Positions 53,298 through 62,675 are shown, numbered from the stretch's first letter. The stretch: 64,000 bases of DNA from Lachnospiraceae bacterium MD329 (GCA_010206265.1 VIQV01000023.1:213634-277633), one strand, 5' to 3'. Notes: generated by a model from the letters alone, not told the origin. Numbers and translations are program-made.

Positions 53298-55483
53298 ATG
53301 TGTAAAATGCTAGAAAAAATTTATGGTTTAACATCGGGAGATATATTAGATACTTACGGATTTAAAAATCAACTACCAATTGATATTGCTAAAATTGCTG
53401 AAAATATAGGAATTAAATTGGGTAGTGCGGATTTTACCAAATTAGAACAACAAGATGCCTTCAAAGAAATGGTAAAAGAACAAGGGCATATTTTAGGTGC
53501 TGTCCGTATTATTGGCGATGAAATACAGATTTCATATCACAACGCCTTTCATGATGATACAAAATTCGCACAATGTTCTGAACAAGAAAAAAGGAGAATT
53601 TAGCCCGTCGCCAAAGATTTACTATCGCACATGAAATTGCTCATTGTTGCTTACATATGAATCCCAAAACAGCCGAAAACTATATAGAATTCCGCACATC
53701 TATTGAAAATAAAAAAGATCCTGTTGAGCGTAGCGCTAATATCTTTGCGGGAGAACTATTAATGCCCTCTCCTATTTTAACAAAAATTTGCTCTTTCCGA
53801 AGCATTTCGCCATACGATCTCCCGTTAAGTAGTGTGTTTCGCATTCCTATTGTTAGAGATGATTTTAAATTGACCGAAACTATTTTAAATAATAGAACTG
53901 TAAATATTTTAAATCGCAAAGGATGTTTCACTTTTAAACAATTGCTATGTTATTCCTTTAATAGTATTAAAAGGATGAAGTGTATAGGTGAAGTGACTCG
54001 TGGTGAAATTATTAATTTGGCTTATAAATATTCTATTAGCCACAACTATATTTCCAGCTATATAGATATACTGTTGCCGATAGAAAAGCGAACTGACACT
54101 TCTAATAAATCAGAGAATGGCTCCCCAAATATCAATAAACACTCTAATTTAAAACATATCAAAAGAGAAATGTTAATTGGAGCTTTAACAGACTTTTGGC
54201 GTAACGGGAAATATAATGAGTTGAGTTTTAATTTAGATGAAAATTATTGTATTCAACACATAATAAAAACAACTTCTGTATTAGACAGTAACTTATGCTT
54301 GCAAATGCTGTCTAATATTGAGTATGTAATTCAAATTGTCAAATGTTTTGAACAAGTAGAATTATCCGCTTCATTTAAAACAGAACGAGAATGTATTGTA
54401 AAACTTGCATACCAAATACCTTCATATATAAAAAATAAGGCTATTTATCCATTTGTGTGGGCATACTATGCGAAAAAATCAAGGAACAAATGTTACTGGT
54501 TAGAAAATCTCAACAGAGATATACATTTTCACGAATTTGTCGATTGTATTACTAATATTACGGATTATGCCCATAAGCATTTATTTAGTGAAATCAAGAA
54601 ATTTATTGAGTGGTTGTCATTTGATATTGATATAATTTCAAACGACATATTTAGCATATTAGATTCTAATGATGAGCATATAAAAAAGTTAGCATACTCA
54701 TATAATTTATTGTATCTTATATGGGCTCTATATGATGGAGATGAGGTAATTTCAAAAGATGATGTTTGTAATATTATAGGAAGCGAACGAACAGATATTT
54801 TATGGTATATTGCAACAAAGGGATATTTTAATAACTCTTTTTGTATGTACTCCAATGAATTTGATGTCATTTTCTTTGGTATAAATTATGACTATGAGGA
54901 AATTAAAAACATATTTGCGGAATTATCTCCTGTTTTGATATTGACAGAAGCTAATTCTCTTTTAGACAATATTTCGGTAAAAAAAAATATATCATTAAAA
55001 ATATTATCTATAGAATTGGATAAGCAATACATTATAAATCAGAGTGTATGCTATAAGCCCAACTGCTTCCCAAGATATCTGTACTCATATATATTATTAA
55101 ACTTCTTTAAAACAGGATATAAGATAGATAATGCACAAAATGCTGAAACCATTAGATTATATATGAAGTCCTTGTTTAATAAACAGGAATATATTAGTAA
55201 TCGTTCAATAGATGCACAGATAATGCAAGTCGGTTTATTGTGTGATAGAGGAATGTATATACACCCATTATATGTGAGTGTATCTAATGAGATAATTGCA
55301 ATATTAAAGCAATACATTTTAGTATCGAAAAAAGAACGGATATCCTTTAAGGAGCTGTTTGACGATCTAAAACTAACTTTATCGGATAGTCAGATAAAAA
55401 ACCGATATATGCTTAAATCTATTATAGACCATTACCAGATATGTTCATATAGGACAGATAGAGATTATATTTATAAAACATAA
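53298..55483 (+). pseudogene. ImmA/IrrE-type metallopeptidase with very long C-terminal region, frameshifted
   Basis: From an ATG at 53298 the frame reads MCKMLEKIYGLTSGDILDTY, PIDIAKIAENIGIKLGSADF and stops at TAG 53601. One base back, the frame continues NLARRQRFTIAHEIAHCCLH (zinc motif HEIAH) with ERSANIFAGELLMPSPIL, the ImmA/IrrE peptidase, and then runs about 560 residues more to 55483 with no domain I recognise (an HTH/SAP-like FTFKQLLCYSFNSIKRMKCI near the junction). The break is at a six-A run followed by GGAGA (53586-53591). Rejoined, the product is about 728 residues. The open frame continues without other stops, so the break is either recent, a sequence error, or a frameshift signal. 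Confidence 0.75.
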
Positions 55484-55558
55484 TCATTGACATATATTTC
55501 CCTAAATGATATAATATAAATAACAATATATTATTTTACTAAAGGGGGAATAACGGCA

Positions 55559-55750
55559 ATGTACATACTAATATTTTTAATACGTCTGCTTGTTGAAGTA
55601 ATTTCATCATTTAGTACAGATTGTGCTTGTAAGCAGGATGCAATAAAAAAGGGTGGTAGTGTTTATTCATCAAGTACAGGACTGAGAGATGTTGAAACAG
55701 ACAAACACTGTTATATTGATGTAAGTACAGGAAAAAAAACTTTGTGGTAA
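55559..55750 (+). CDS. Small membrane-anchored protein, copy B (GGSVYSSSTGLRDVET family)
   Basis: The 63-residue protein (MYILIFLIRLLVEVISSFST, GGSVYSSSTGLRDVETDKHC, ending KKTLW) is the inverted-orientation paralogue of the gene at 48756, with equal length and a conserved cysteine. AGGGGGAA precedes the ATG, and a terminator follows at once, so it is a single-gene unit here. Function unknown; secretion or membrane anchoring is likely from the N-terminus. Confidence 0.72.
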   Translation: MYILIFLIRLLVEVISSFSTDCACKQDAIKKGGSVYSSSTGLRDVETDKHCYIDVSTGKKTLW

Positions 55751-55758
55751 AACAAACT

Positions 55759-55785
55759 AAAGAGACTCTGTTGAGTCTCTTTTAT
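55759..55785 (+). terminator. Terminator after small protein copy B
   Basis: AAAGAGACTC and GAGTCTCTTT arms with a four-base loop and T run. Confidence 0.88.
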
Positions 55786-55810
55786 ATTTAACTAAAATTT
55801 TATAAAGTTA

Positions 55811-56272
55811 TTATTGTTGCATAAAATTATGTACTTGGCTTACTATTTCATTAAATTTATCAGGATTAGACATCCATAAATCGGTTAAAAATTTAGCTCC
55901 CTGAGCCAATGCTGAAAGAGACACCTTCCCTATTACTTTTGCTCTCTTCTTTGTAGCATTCCAAATTGTATCACTATGAATGTTATCAAGGAATTCATGC
56001 CCTTTAGGTGTTATATCTACAATTATAGCACTTTCTATGACTCCATTTTTCACATTCACCCTTATAGTAGAGACATATTCATCTTCGATTAATTGAGTTA
56101 TGGTATATGCTATGTCGTTTGATTGGTGCTTCTTACATAATTTTGAATCGTTTGAAACTTGATATAATGTAATCTCGTTATGTTTTATGGAACCGCCTTC
56201 GTTTATTTCGTATTTCAACTCTTTTTCTAAAAACAGCAATACATCACGGGCAACATCAGGATTTAATTGCAT
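55811..56272 (-). CDS. DUF2513 domain protein
   Basis: The 153-residue protein begins MQLNPDVARDVLLFLEKELK and has DIAYTITQLIEDEYV and VDITPKGHEFLDNIHSDTIW, the winged-helix-like DUF2513 pattern found in many phages and genomic islands. The C-terminal half (ATKKRAKVIGKVSLSALAQG) is helical. GGAGTG precedes the ATG. Function unknown, possibly DNA binding. Confidence 0.8.
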   Translation of the reverse strand: MQLNPDVARDVLLFLEKELKYEINEGGSIKHNEITLYQVSNDSKLCKKHQSNDIAYTITQLIEDEYVSTIRVNVKNGVIESAIIVDITPKGHEFLDNIHSDTIWNATKKRAKVIGKVSLSALAQGAKFLTDLWMSNPDKFNEIVSQVHNFMQQ

Positions 56273-56341
56273 AGTAATCCACTCCTTGTACTTTATTTAA
56301 ACTCAATACTTTATCAAATTTTATAGAAAGTAGGTGTATCT

Positions 56342-56545
56342 ATGAAAGAAATTATTATACGACCATACCCCAAGTCTTATTGGAGTGATCCCCCAAAAGA
56401 CGTTGACTGGGACTCCATTCCCTTTGAAATAATCATTGATGGGGTCAAACAGAAAAATGTAAAACGATTCTCTATTGACCTTGCGTTACAAAAAAATACA
56501 AATGATTACTCTTATACATTAGAACGAAGAATAGAGTGCGAATAA
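56342..56545 (+). CDS. 67-residue hypothetical protein
   Basis: The product (MKEIIIRPYPKSYWSDPPKD, then IPFEIIIDGVKQKNVKRFSI) has a beta-rich pattern. A weak AAGTAGGTG site precedes the ATG. Convergent with the SH3-type membrane protein. I do not recognise the family. Confidence 0.5.
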   Translation: MKEIIIRPYPKSYWSDPPKDVDWDSIPFEIIIDGVKQKNVKRFSIDLALQKNTNDYSYTLERRIECE

Positions 56546-56592
56546 TATTTTTAATTTTATCCTTTTAGGATATCACAATGCTGTTTGCTTTT

Positions 56593-57081
56593 TTATTGTA
56601 AATCTATATATTTACTATATGAGTAACCAATTGTATCTTCATATTTTACATAATACCAATTCCCTTTGGTTTTATAGATATATACCTCGCAACTTTCTCC
56701 GTCGGGTATCTCTCCAATCTGATTTTCAGTATTTGGAGCACTGTTAATAGCAAGGTCAACATCTACGTCATGAACGATGCCCATTTGAGTATAATTATTT
56801 ATAAATAATCTATGGATACCAAAACAAATCACAAACAAGAGAATTACCGATATTACTATTGCTCCTATATAGGATTTAGATGTGATTTTAACCTTGTTTG
56901 TAATCTTTATATTGCCTTTGTTATTTTTTATATCACCTATATTCCCTATTTTTGTGGTATGTTCTTTTGAAGTATTTCGATATTTATGTACAACAGTCAT
57001 CAAAACAATTATTTCTGCACACAAAGAAATAATTGATGCAACTATTGATATTATGTTTTCAACTAAAAACGGATTATTCAT
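56593..57081 (-). CDS. Membrane protein with C-terminal SH3-like domain
   Basis: The 162-residue protein has two hydrophobic segments (about 8-30 and 73-93) flanking a lysine- and asparagine-rich loop (IGDIKNNKGNIKITNKVKIT), then an external bacterial-SH3-like domain (INSAPNTENQIGEIPDGESC, NWYYVKYEDTIGYSYSKYI). Such domains bind cell-wall peptides. GGAGAT precedes the ATG. Role unknown; surface association is likely. Confidence 0.7.
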   Translation of the reverse strand: MNNPFLVENIISIVASIISLCAEIIVLMTVVHKYRNTSKEHTTKIGNIGDIKNNKGNIKITNKVKITSKSYIGAIVISVILLFVICFGIHRLFINNYTQMGIVHDVDVDLAINSAPNTENQIGEIPDGESCEVYIYKTKGNWYYVKYEDTIGYSYSKYIDLQ

Positions 57082-57215
57082 GATACCATCTCCTTAATAT
57101 ACAGACTTTAACCATATTATACCATAATACGACATCAAATTCAAGCATAAAAAGAACAATATCATAGAGCAATCATTCTTCTCTGTATTATACTGATATA
57201 TCATTTAACAATTAC

Positions 57216-57239
57216 GACACTCAAAACGAGTGTCTTTTT
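57216..57239 (+). terminator. Terminator upstream of the tail-fibre block
   Basis: GACACTC and GAGTGTC arms, 5-base loop, then TTTTT, 33 bases before the first tail-fibre start. No plus-strand gene ends here, so it either marks a deleted upstream tail gene or attenuates the fibre transcript. Confidence 0.75.
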
Positions 57240-57271
57240 ATATACAAAAAAATAAGAAAGGACGTGATAAA

Positions 57272-59419
57272 ATGTCTCATTGTGAAAATAACAACCCTGT
57301 CTTGTTTGATTTATATTCTGAAAACAAACACATAGTCTCAGACAGAACAGTATTTGATGGTATTATAGATATGGGTGGCTTGCCTGACAGTTATATCGGA
57401 GTTGCTGTCACCTTTAACGATATACCATTAACCGAAATCACAGATGACAGAGCACCGCAAGAGGGTGAATTTAAAGTTGATTATCGTCACGGTTGGTTAT
57501 ACGTTAATCCTGATGCTTATAGCGGCAAATCTCTTAAACTGGACTTCTATTCAAGAGGTATCGAACTAACTCCTGCAAGTCGCATTTATACATTTGATAA
57601 AAATGGAAGAGTAGATATGAATACCACATTACAATCGTACATAGATGTGGCTAATAGCACTCCCAGTTTTATTGAATCAGATGAATTAAGCAACATAGTT
57701 TCAGGAGAATCTTTCTCCACAATTTTTGGCAAAATAAGAAAATGGTTTACGGAATTAAAGAAAGTTGCATTTTCAGGAAGCTATAACGATTTAAGCGACA
57801 AGCCTACGTCAATGAGGAATCCTAACTCATTGACTTTAAACTTTAACGGCTCAAGTGCATTCTATAACGGCGCAACCAGCGTAAGCAGAACATGGTACGC
57901 GCCCACATTAGTGGGAACGGCGGGGTATGAACTTGTGAGTAACGGAAGTGGCGCTCCTATTTGGAAAGCTCCCTCATATGATGTATGCTCAACTGCGGCA
58001 AGTACAGCCGCCAAAACAGTTTCAGTAAATAATTTTAAATTAGTTGTTGGTGCAAGAATTTATGTTAAATTTACATATGACCATACTGGTAGCTCAGTGG
58101 CTACCCTTAATGTTAGTAATACTGGTGCAAAAAATATTGTTATAAGTAATGGAGACGGATATGTCAATATATCAAATAAACTTTCATGGAACGCTAATGA
58201 AACAGTAGAGTTACTGTATAATGGTACTTATTGGATAGCAATTTCTTCTGATATGCGACTTATATCTGGCTCACAATCAGCTTCAGTTATCATCGGCACT
58301 ATAAATACACCCGGATATTGTGACTATCGTTGTGATGGTACAAACGATACTGAAATGTTTAAATTAGCAATAAAAAAGGCTATGCAGTGTTGGAGCGCTA
58401 AAAATACTGATATAGGATATACAAATACCGCGGTTAAAATATTTATAAAACGAGGATTTTATAATATTACCGATACCTTGTATACAGGTTCAGGAAATAC
58501 TATCTCATATGATAATTATTTAATTATGGAAGGCGAATGTGAACACGCAGTAACTTTATATAAAGATGACACTACCAAACCGCTTTTTAATCATAGTGAT
58601 ATTATCCTCGGTTTTAAAAATATTAACTTTTATCATAAAGGTGTTGCCGACGAAGAATTGATTTGCTCTGGAGTCTCATATACAAATTGTAATATTAAAA
58701 TAAGTGCTTCTACTAATAATGGTTCAATTCATTATATTAAGGCTTATAACAGTGATAATGGAATTGTAAAAATGCGAGGTGGGTCATTTTATATGGAAAT
58801 CCCATCTTCGGCTCCAATGCCATGCTATTCGGGTTTTGAAAGTTTAGGTGTGGATATTCAAAATTGTAATATTTCTTTAAAAAATAACGTTTCGTCAGAA
58901 CTGGAACCCAGTGGCTCTGATACTGAATTAAACCTAATGTACACAAGCGGAACTGGCACACGAGGCTCATTCCCCAAAATTATAAAAGACTGTAATATAT
59001 ACTGCTCTGGAAATACATCAATTGTTGCAGGACATGAAGTAAGCGTATTAAATTGCGAAATTAGATTACATACAGGAGCAAAGATTTCTCATTTCCCTAC
59101 TAATAGTTCAATAGTATTACGAAACACCTTTGCGAACAACCATGTCTTATGTTCAGATGATAGCGTTTACATGCGATTTGCGGTTATTACAGGATGCTCA
59201 TTTGACAAAGAACAGGCTTATAACCAAAGTGTTATCGGGTCAATAAATTTATATAATGACGTTTCATCTACGATAACAGGAAATTTCTTTCATGGTCATT
59301 GGACATTAAATTTAGGAGGACGAAATGCAATAGTTAGCGCAAATATGTATAGAGGATCTTTAATAAAAGGGGCTACTTGTACTGGCACTGTAACAATGGC
59401 AAATAATATTTCAGCATGA
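57272..59419 (+). CDS. Phage tail-fibre / receptor-binding protein with beta-helix
   Basis: I start at the ATG at 57272 (715 residues, MSHCENNNPVLFDLYSENKH) behind AGAAAGGA. Residues about 1-130 resemble a baseplate-upper-type attachment part. At about 160-185 is FGKIRKWFTELKKVAFSGSY, also found in the second fibre. The last 350 residues (from 'NTPGYCDYRCDGTNDTEMFK') look like a right-handed beta-helix of the pectate-lyase fold used by tail spikes (NCNIKI, DIQNCNISLK, DCNIYCSGN, NCEIRLH turns). It should bind or cut a surface polysaccharide. The pectate-lyase-like fold here is phage type, not the PL1 family on the left. Confidence 0.8.
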   Translation: MSHCENNNPVLFDLYSENKHIVSDRTVFDGIIDMGGLPDSYIGVAVTFNDIPLTEITDDRAPQEGEFKVDYRHGWLYVNPDAYSGKSLKLDFYSRGIELTPASRIYTFDKNGRVDMNTTLQSYIDVANSTPSFIESDELSNIVSGESFSTIFGKIRKWFTELKKVAFSGSYNDLSDKPTSMRNPNSLTLNFNGSSAFYNGATSVSRTWYAPTLVGTAGYELVSNGSGAPIWKAPSYDVCSTAASTAAKTVSVNNFKLVVGARIYVKFTYDHTGSSVATLNVSNTGAKNIVISNGDGYVNISNKLSWNANETVELLYNGTYWIAISSDMRLISGSQSASVIIGTINTPGYCDYRCDGTNDTEMFKLAIKKAMQCWSAKNTDIGYTNTAVKIFIKRGFYNITDTLYTGSGNTISYDNYLIMEGECEHAVTLYKDDTTKPLFNHSDIILGFKNINFYHKGVADEELICSGVSYTNCNIKISASTNNGSIHYIKAYNSDNGIVKMRGGSFYMEIPSSAPMPCYSGFESLGVDIQNCNISLKNNVSSELEPSGSDTELNLMYTSGTGTRGSFPKIIKDCNIYCSGNTSIVAGHEVSVLNCEIRLHTGAKISHFPTNSSIVLRNTFANNHVLCSDDSVYMRFAVITGCSFDKEQAYNQSVIGSINLYNDVSSTITGNFFHGHWTLNLGGRNAIVSANMYRGSLIKGATCTGTVTMANNISA

Positions 59420-59430
59420 TAGGAGAAAAT

Positions 59431-59814
59431 ATGTTTAATATTAAATATTTTTATGAAAGAAATAACGAAATACACCTTAATAAATATGTTATAGTTGTAC
59501 GCCATTATGACAACTTGCAACAGGAAACATATGAAGATGAGACATTATATGTTAATGATGATGGCTATATCGAAATGACACAACTTGTGCAAAAACACGC
59601 ATTATTAGAACTTGTGTCTAATACAATTATTGATACATCTGAATACACATGGATGGAAGGTATTCCATTGAAAACAACGGACACTGTAAAAGAGATAGAA
59701 GAAATTGCCTCTTATGGCAGTAAAGAGGCTTATGAAGCTTCGTTGCCTGAATATGTGGATGATTTTATGCTTGATATGGAATGTCGTATGGCAATGATAG
59801 AAATGGGTATATAG
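59431..59814 (+). CDS. Phage tail-associated protein
   Basis: I start at the ATG at 59431 (127 residues, MFNIKYFYERNNEIHLNKYV) behind AGGAG; an ATG at 59416 overlaps the fibre stop. The sequence ends with a helical acidic part (YVDDFMLDMECRMAMIEMGI) like the small proteins that follow tail fibres in Clostridial phages, possibly a fibre chaperone. No exact family known to me. Confidence 0.65.
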   Translation: MFNIKYFYERNNEIHLNKYVIVVRHYDNLQQETYEDETLYVNDDGYIEMTQLVQKHALLELVSNTIIDTSEYTWMEGIPLKTTDTVKEIEEIASYGSKEAYEASLPEYVDDFMLDMECRMAMIEMGI

Positions 59815-59833
59815 TAAAAGGAGGATTTATATT

Positions 59834-59998
59834 ATGAAACACGGACGTTCTTATGGACTATGCAAGAAAATTGTAGCAGTCGGAAAAATGGATAAAGAGA
59901 CTATGCTGTCAAAGTTCGATATTCTTCTTATCTCTGGAGGATTAACTGAAGATGACTATAAAGAATTAGCCACGGAAATAAATAAGTCAGAAGAGTAA
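59834..59998 (+). CDS. Small XkdX-like phage protein
   Basis: ATG at 59834 with AGGAGG upstream; 54 residues. The second half (FDILLISGGLTEDDYKELAT) follows the G-x-(I/L)-T-x-x-x-Y-x-E-(I/L) pattern of XkdX-type proteins that accompany tail fibres. A further 16-codon frame at 60017 (MGKHKPINYNKILILK) may follow it, before the terminator. Confidence 0.6.
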   Translation: MKHGRSYGLCKKIVAVGKMDKETMLSKFDILLISGGLTEDDYKELATEINKSEE

Positions 59999-60064
59999 AC
60001 GGAGAAGTTTTATAGTATGGGTAAGCATAAACCAATTAATTACAATAAAATTCTAATTTTAAAA

Positions 60065-60097
60065 TAAAGACATTTCATTATTGAGATGTCTTTTTTA
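60065..60097 (+). terminator. Terminator within the tail block
   Basis: AAAGACAT and ATGTCTTT arms and a TTTTTT tail between the two fibre units. Confidence 0.85.
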
Positions 60098-60146
60098 TAT
60101 GCAACTATAATTATTAATTGCCGAAAGGCAGAAAGGAGTTATTAAT

Positions 60147-62210
60147 ATGGCAGAAAACACAACCGTCGAATTTTTAAATTTTGCAGGACTTAGTGCTTAT
60201 GATGCTAAAATCAAAGCATTTGCACAGGCAATAGCAGATAAAATCAAAACAGATATAATTGACGGTGCGCCCGAAACATATGACACGCTCAAAGAAATCT
60301 CTACTTATATTGCTTCGCATAAGGACGAATATAGTGATTTGACTGCTATTGTGGGCGATAAGGCTGCTCAGTCTGATTTGACTGCCGCTGTAAATCGTAT
60401 TGTAGCACTTGAGGCTTCTATTGCGACAAATACAACTGATATTGACATACTTGAGAATAAGCTGGTCGATATTGAACAGGATGCCAAGTCTTATACTGAT
60501 ACTAAAGTTGCAAGCTTAGTTAATGGAGCTCCTGAAACACTTGATACTCTAAAAGAAGTCGCAGATGCTATTAAGGTAAATGAAAACGTAGTAGCAGCTT
60601 TAAATAGTGCCATCGGAGATAAGGCAAATAAGTCCGATGTCGAAAATCTGCTTAACAATAAGGCTGACAAAATCGACGTTAATGCAGCCTTGTCAAATAA
60701 ACTTAACACCAACGGTAATGCCTCTGATACTATAATTGAATTTACAGAGCCAGCTACAAGAGAAAATATCAATTCATCAGAAAAGCAATCTACACTATGG
60801 GGAAAGGTCAAAAAGTGGTTTTCTGACTTAAAACCTGTAGCATTTTCGGGAAAATATACAGACCTGTCTGACACTCCAACAGTAGAGCGGCTTAATGATG
60901 GAGAATTTTTAAATGGAGACGCTATAACTCAAAACTTTATTTCTACCGATGAAAATGGTAAAATTACCAATATACAAACATTTGATTCAACTCTCAATCT
61001 TTCGGATGTTGCCTTTTCGGGAAAATATGATGACCTCATAGGAAAACCAGCACAAAAAATTAAAACAGATAACGGTAAAATTGAAATATTTGATGGAAGA
61101 AATTTTGTTGAAATGCAAAAAGCATATAAAACATACGGTGTTTCAATTGATTTGACCAATAGTGACCCTGCTTCAGCAGTTACATATACGGATGCAGCAG
61201 TCGGAATGATCGCAGGTTCTTCTGATTGGGATAATGCAAATATTTTTCGTGACATTAGACCTTGCTTATTTAAAGATGGTGCAGTCAAAGGGTATCTGAA
61301 TCCCAATGATTTTGCCAAATATATTGACGGAACAGACGCGGATATTTCAACTGGAGCTGAAGGTGATGTTATGATTGAGATTCCAAAACTTGGGGTTAAG
61401 ATTGCAACAAGTGATAATACATTGACTGTTCAGGTAACGGATGACCCCAATGCAGAAGGATTTTCATATTTGGCGCATACAAGAGAAAAAAGCGGTGACA
61501 AAGATAAATTATATATCGGTGCATTTCTTGGTTATAATTTATCTTCTCAATTGCGTTCGTTATGTGATAAGGTGCCCACCTCAAGTAATACAATTGGTCA
61601 AACAAGAACGCTTGCACAAGCAAATGGTGACGGTTATGACCAAATTGCATTTTATCAGCTGACATTGCTTCAGTGCTTATTCCTCATTAAGTATAAAAGC
61701 AGAAATTCACAGACTGCACTTGGAAGAGGGTTTACACTAAGCAGTATGTCGCATCCTATTAAAACTGGTGGTACAATTGCAAAAGGAATGGACTTTGGTG
61801 AAACAACAGGTAGGCAACAAATGAAATTCTTGGGTATTGAAGATTTTTGGGGCAACCTATACCATTGGATTGATGGACTCGTTTCATCTTCTAATTTTCA
61901 TGCGTTGACTGCCACTATAAATTTTAATGATAGTGGCACTGGTTATAATGATTTGGGGCAAATTGTTGAATCAAATCCTTTGGGTTATATGAAAATACCA
62001 CAAGGAACCAACGAACTGGGATTTATTTCTCAAGTTGGCGGTGCTTCAGAGACCACATATTTTACAGATGGGGCAAATTTTATCAATGGTCGAGTGCCTT
62101 ATTTCGGAGGTCATCAAGGTGAGTGGGGAGATGGTGCTTTTAGGTTATATGTAGGTGCAAAAGTTTCAGATAAAGGTTCTTATTGCGGCGGTCGCTTGAT
62201 GTATTTGTAA
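60147..62210 (+). CDS. Phage tail fibre with coiled coil and C-type-lectin-like tip
   Basis: The 687-residue protein starts MAENTTVEFLNFAGLSAYDA. Two PETxDTLKE segments (about 47 and 130) and long heptad stretches (IVALEASIATNTTDIDILEN, NNKADKIDVNAALSNKLNTN) form a trimeric shaft. The module WGKVKKWFSDLKPVAFSGKY (about 215) is shared with the first fibre and partly repeated at about 285. The last 350 residues have the SUMF/C-type-lectin pattern of Mtd-like receptor-binding domains: MKFLGIEDFWGNLYHWIDG, GYMKIPQGTNELGF, and the end GAFRLYVGAKVSDKGS followed by GGRLMYL. That end resembles targets of diversity-generating retroelements, but no template repeat or reverse transcriptase is in the window. 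Confidence 0.8.
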   Translation: MAENTTVEFLNFAGLSAYDAKIKAFAQAIADKIKTDIIDGAPETYDTLKEISTYIASHKDEYSDLTAIVGDKAAQSDLTAAVNRIVALEASIATNTTDIDILENKLVDIEQDAKSYTDTKVASLVNGAPETLDTLKEVADAIKVNENVVAALNSAIGDKANKSDVENLLNNKADKIDVNAALSNKLNTNGNASDTIIEFTEPATRENINSSEKQSTLWGKVKKWFSDLKPVAFSGKYTDLSDTPTVERLNDGEFLNGDAITQNFISTDENGKITNIQTFDSTLNLSDVAFSGKYDDLIGKPAQKIKTDNGKIEIFDGRNFVEMQKAYKTYGVSIDLTNSDPASAVTYTDAAVGMIAGSSDWDNANIFRDIRPCLFKDGAVKGYLNPNDFAKYIDGTDADISTGAEGDVMIEIPKLGVKIATSDNTLTVQVTDDPNAEGFSYLAHTREKSGDKDKLYIGAFLGYNLSSQLRSLCDKVPTSSNTIGQTRTLAQANGDGYDQIAFYQLTLLQCLFLIKYKSRNSQTALGRGFTLSSMSHPIKTGGTIAKGMDFGETTGRQQMKFLGIEDFWGNLYHWIDGLVSSSNFHALTATINFNDSGTGYNDLGQIVESNPLGYMKIPQGTNELGFISQVGGASETTYFTDGANFINGRVPYFGGHQGEWGDGAFRLYVGAKVSDKGSYCGGRLMYL

Positions 62211-62235
62211 ATCTATAAAAAGTGAGGGAATTAAA

Positions 62236-62502
62236 ATGAAGAATATTGGAATTGTTCGAGGTAACAGCGAACAGGCAAAAGAATTAGTAATTGGTAAAGA
62301 TAAAGTGTATATTCACACTGACATCACACCGATTACAACAGATACAAGAGGAAATGAAGTCAAAGATTTATTTGAATATCATGAAATTCAGTATGACAAA
62401 GATGAATACATTGAACTTCTTGCAAAGCAAAACGCTGAATTGACAAGCGGATTGACAGACACACAGCTTGCCTTGTGTGAAATATATGAAGCTACGAATT
62501 AA
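62236..62502 (+). CDS. Phage tail-associated 88-residue protein
   Basis: The product (IGIVRGNSEQAKELVIGKDK, FEYHEIQYDKDEYIELLAKQ, LTDTQLALCEIYE) is typical of a small protein placed right after the tail fibre in Clostridial siphophages, perhaps a fibre assembly factor. GTGAGGG precedes the ATG, 25 bases after the fibre stop. Confidence 0.7.
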   Translation: MKNIGIVRGNSEQAKELVIGKDKVYIHTDITPITTDTRGNEVKDLFEYHEIQYDKDEYIELLAKQNAELTSGLTDTQLALCEIYEATN

Positions 62503-62629
62503 CCACTATTGCGCTTAAAACTATTAAGCATATGTTGATTATGAAACTCATTTTTAAAGGACAATGACAATTTCGCTTGCAATGATTGTCTGTCTTATAT
62601 TTAAGTATTGGATTTTCTTTGTTATTCAC
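62492..62629 (-). CDS. Possible 45-residue membrane protein
   Basis: A GTG at 62629 with GGCGGTGA upstream opens a frame MNNKENPILKYKTDNHCKRN, then CHCP and a membrane segment (MSFIINICLIVLSAIVV). It overlaps the 88-residue gene tail-to-tail by 11 bases. Support is the ribosome site and the membrane segment only. Confidence 0.4.
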   Translation of the reverse strand: MNNKENPILKYKTDNHCKRNCHCPLKMSFIINICLIVLSAIVVNS

Positions 62630-62646
62630 GTTATCACCGCCTTTCA

Positions 62647-62675
62647 TTGACTTATATTACTTTTAATGATATAAT
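62647..62675 (+). promoter_or_regulatory. Promoter of the 75-residue membrane protein
   Basis: TTGACT and TATAAT with a 17-base spacer, 31 bases before the ATG. Confidence 0.75.

Noticed and set aside
53580..53605. Programmed -1 frameshift in the ImmA/IrrE gene
   Set aside because: The frame offset fits -1, but the site reads A-AAA-AGG in frame rather than the classic A-AAA-AAG, so I treat it as a break rather than a demonstrated recoding site.
60017..60067. 16-codon frame MGKHKPINYNKILILK before the terminator
   Set aside because: It has a distant ribosome site only and overlaps the terminator; too little support for a separate entry.
61640..62210. Search for a diversity-generating template repeat near the lectin-like fibre
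   Set aside because: No near-copy of the last 120 bases of the fibre gene and no reverse transcriptase are visible in the window, so I do not call a retroelement.
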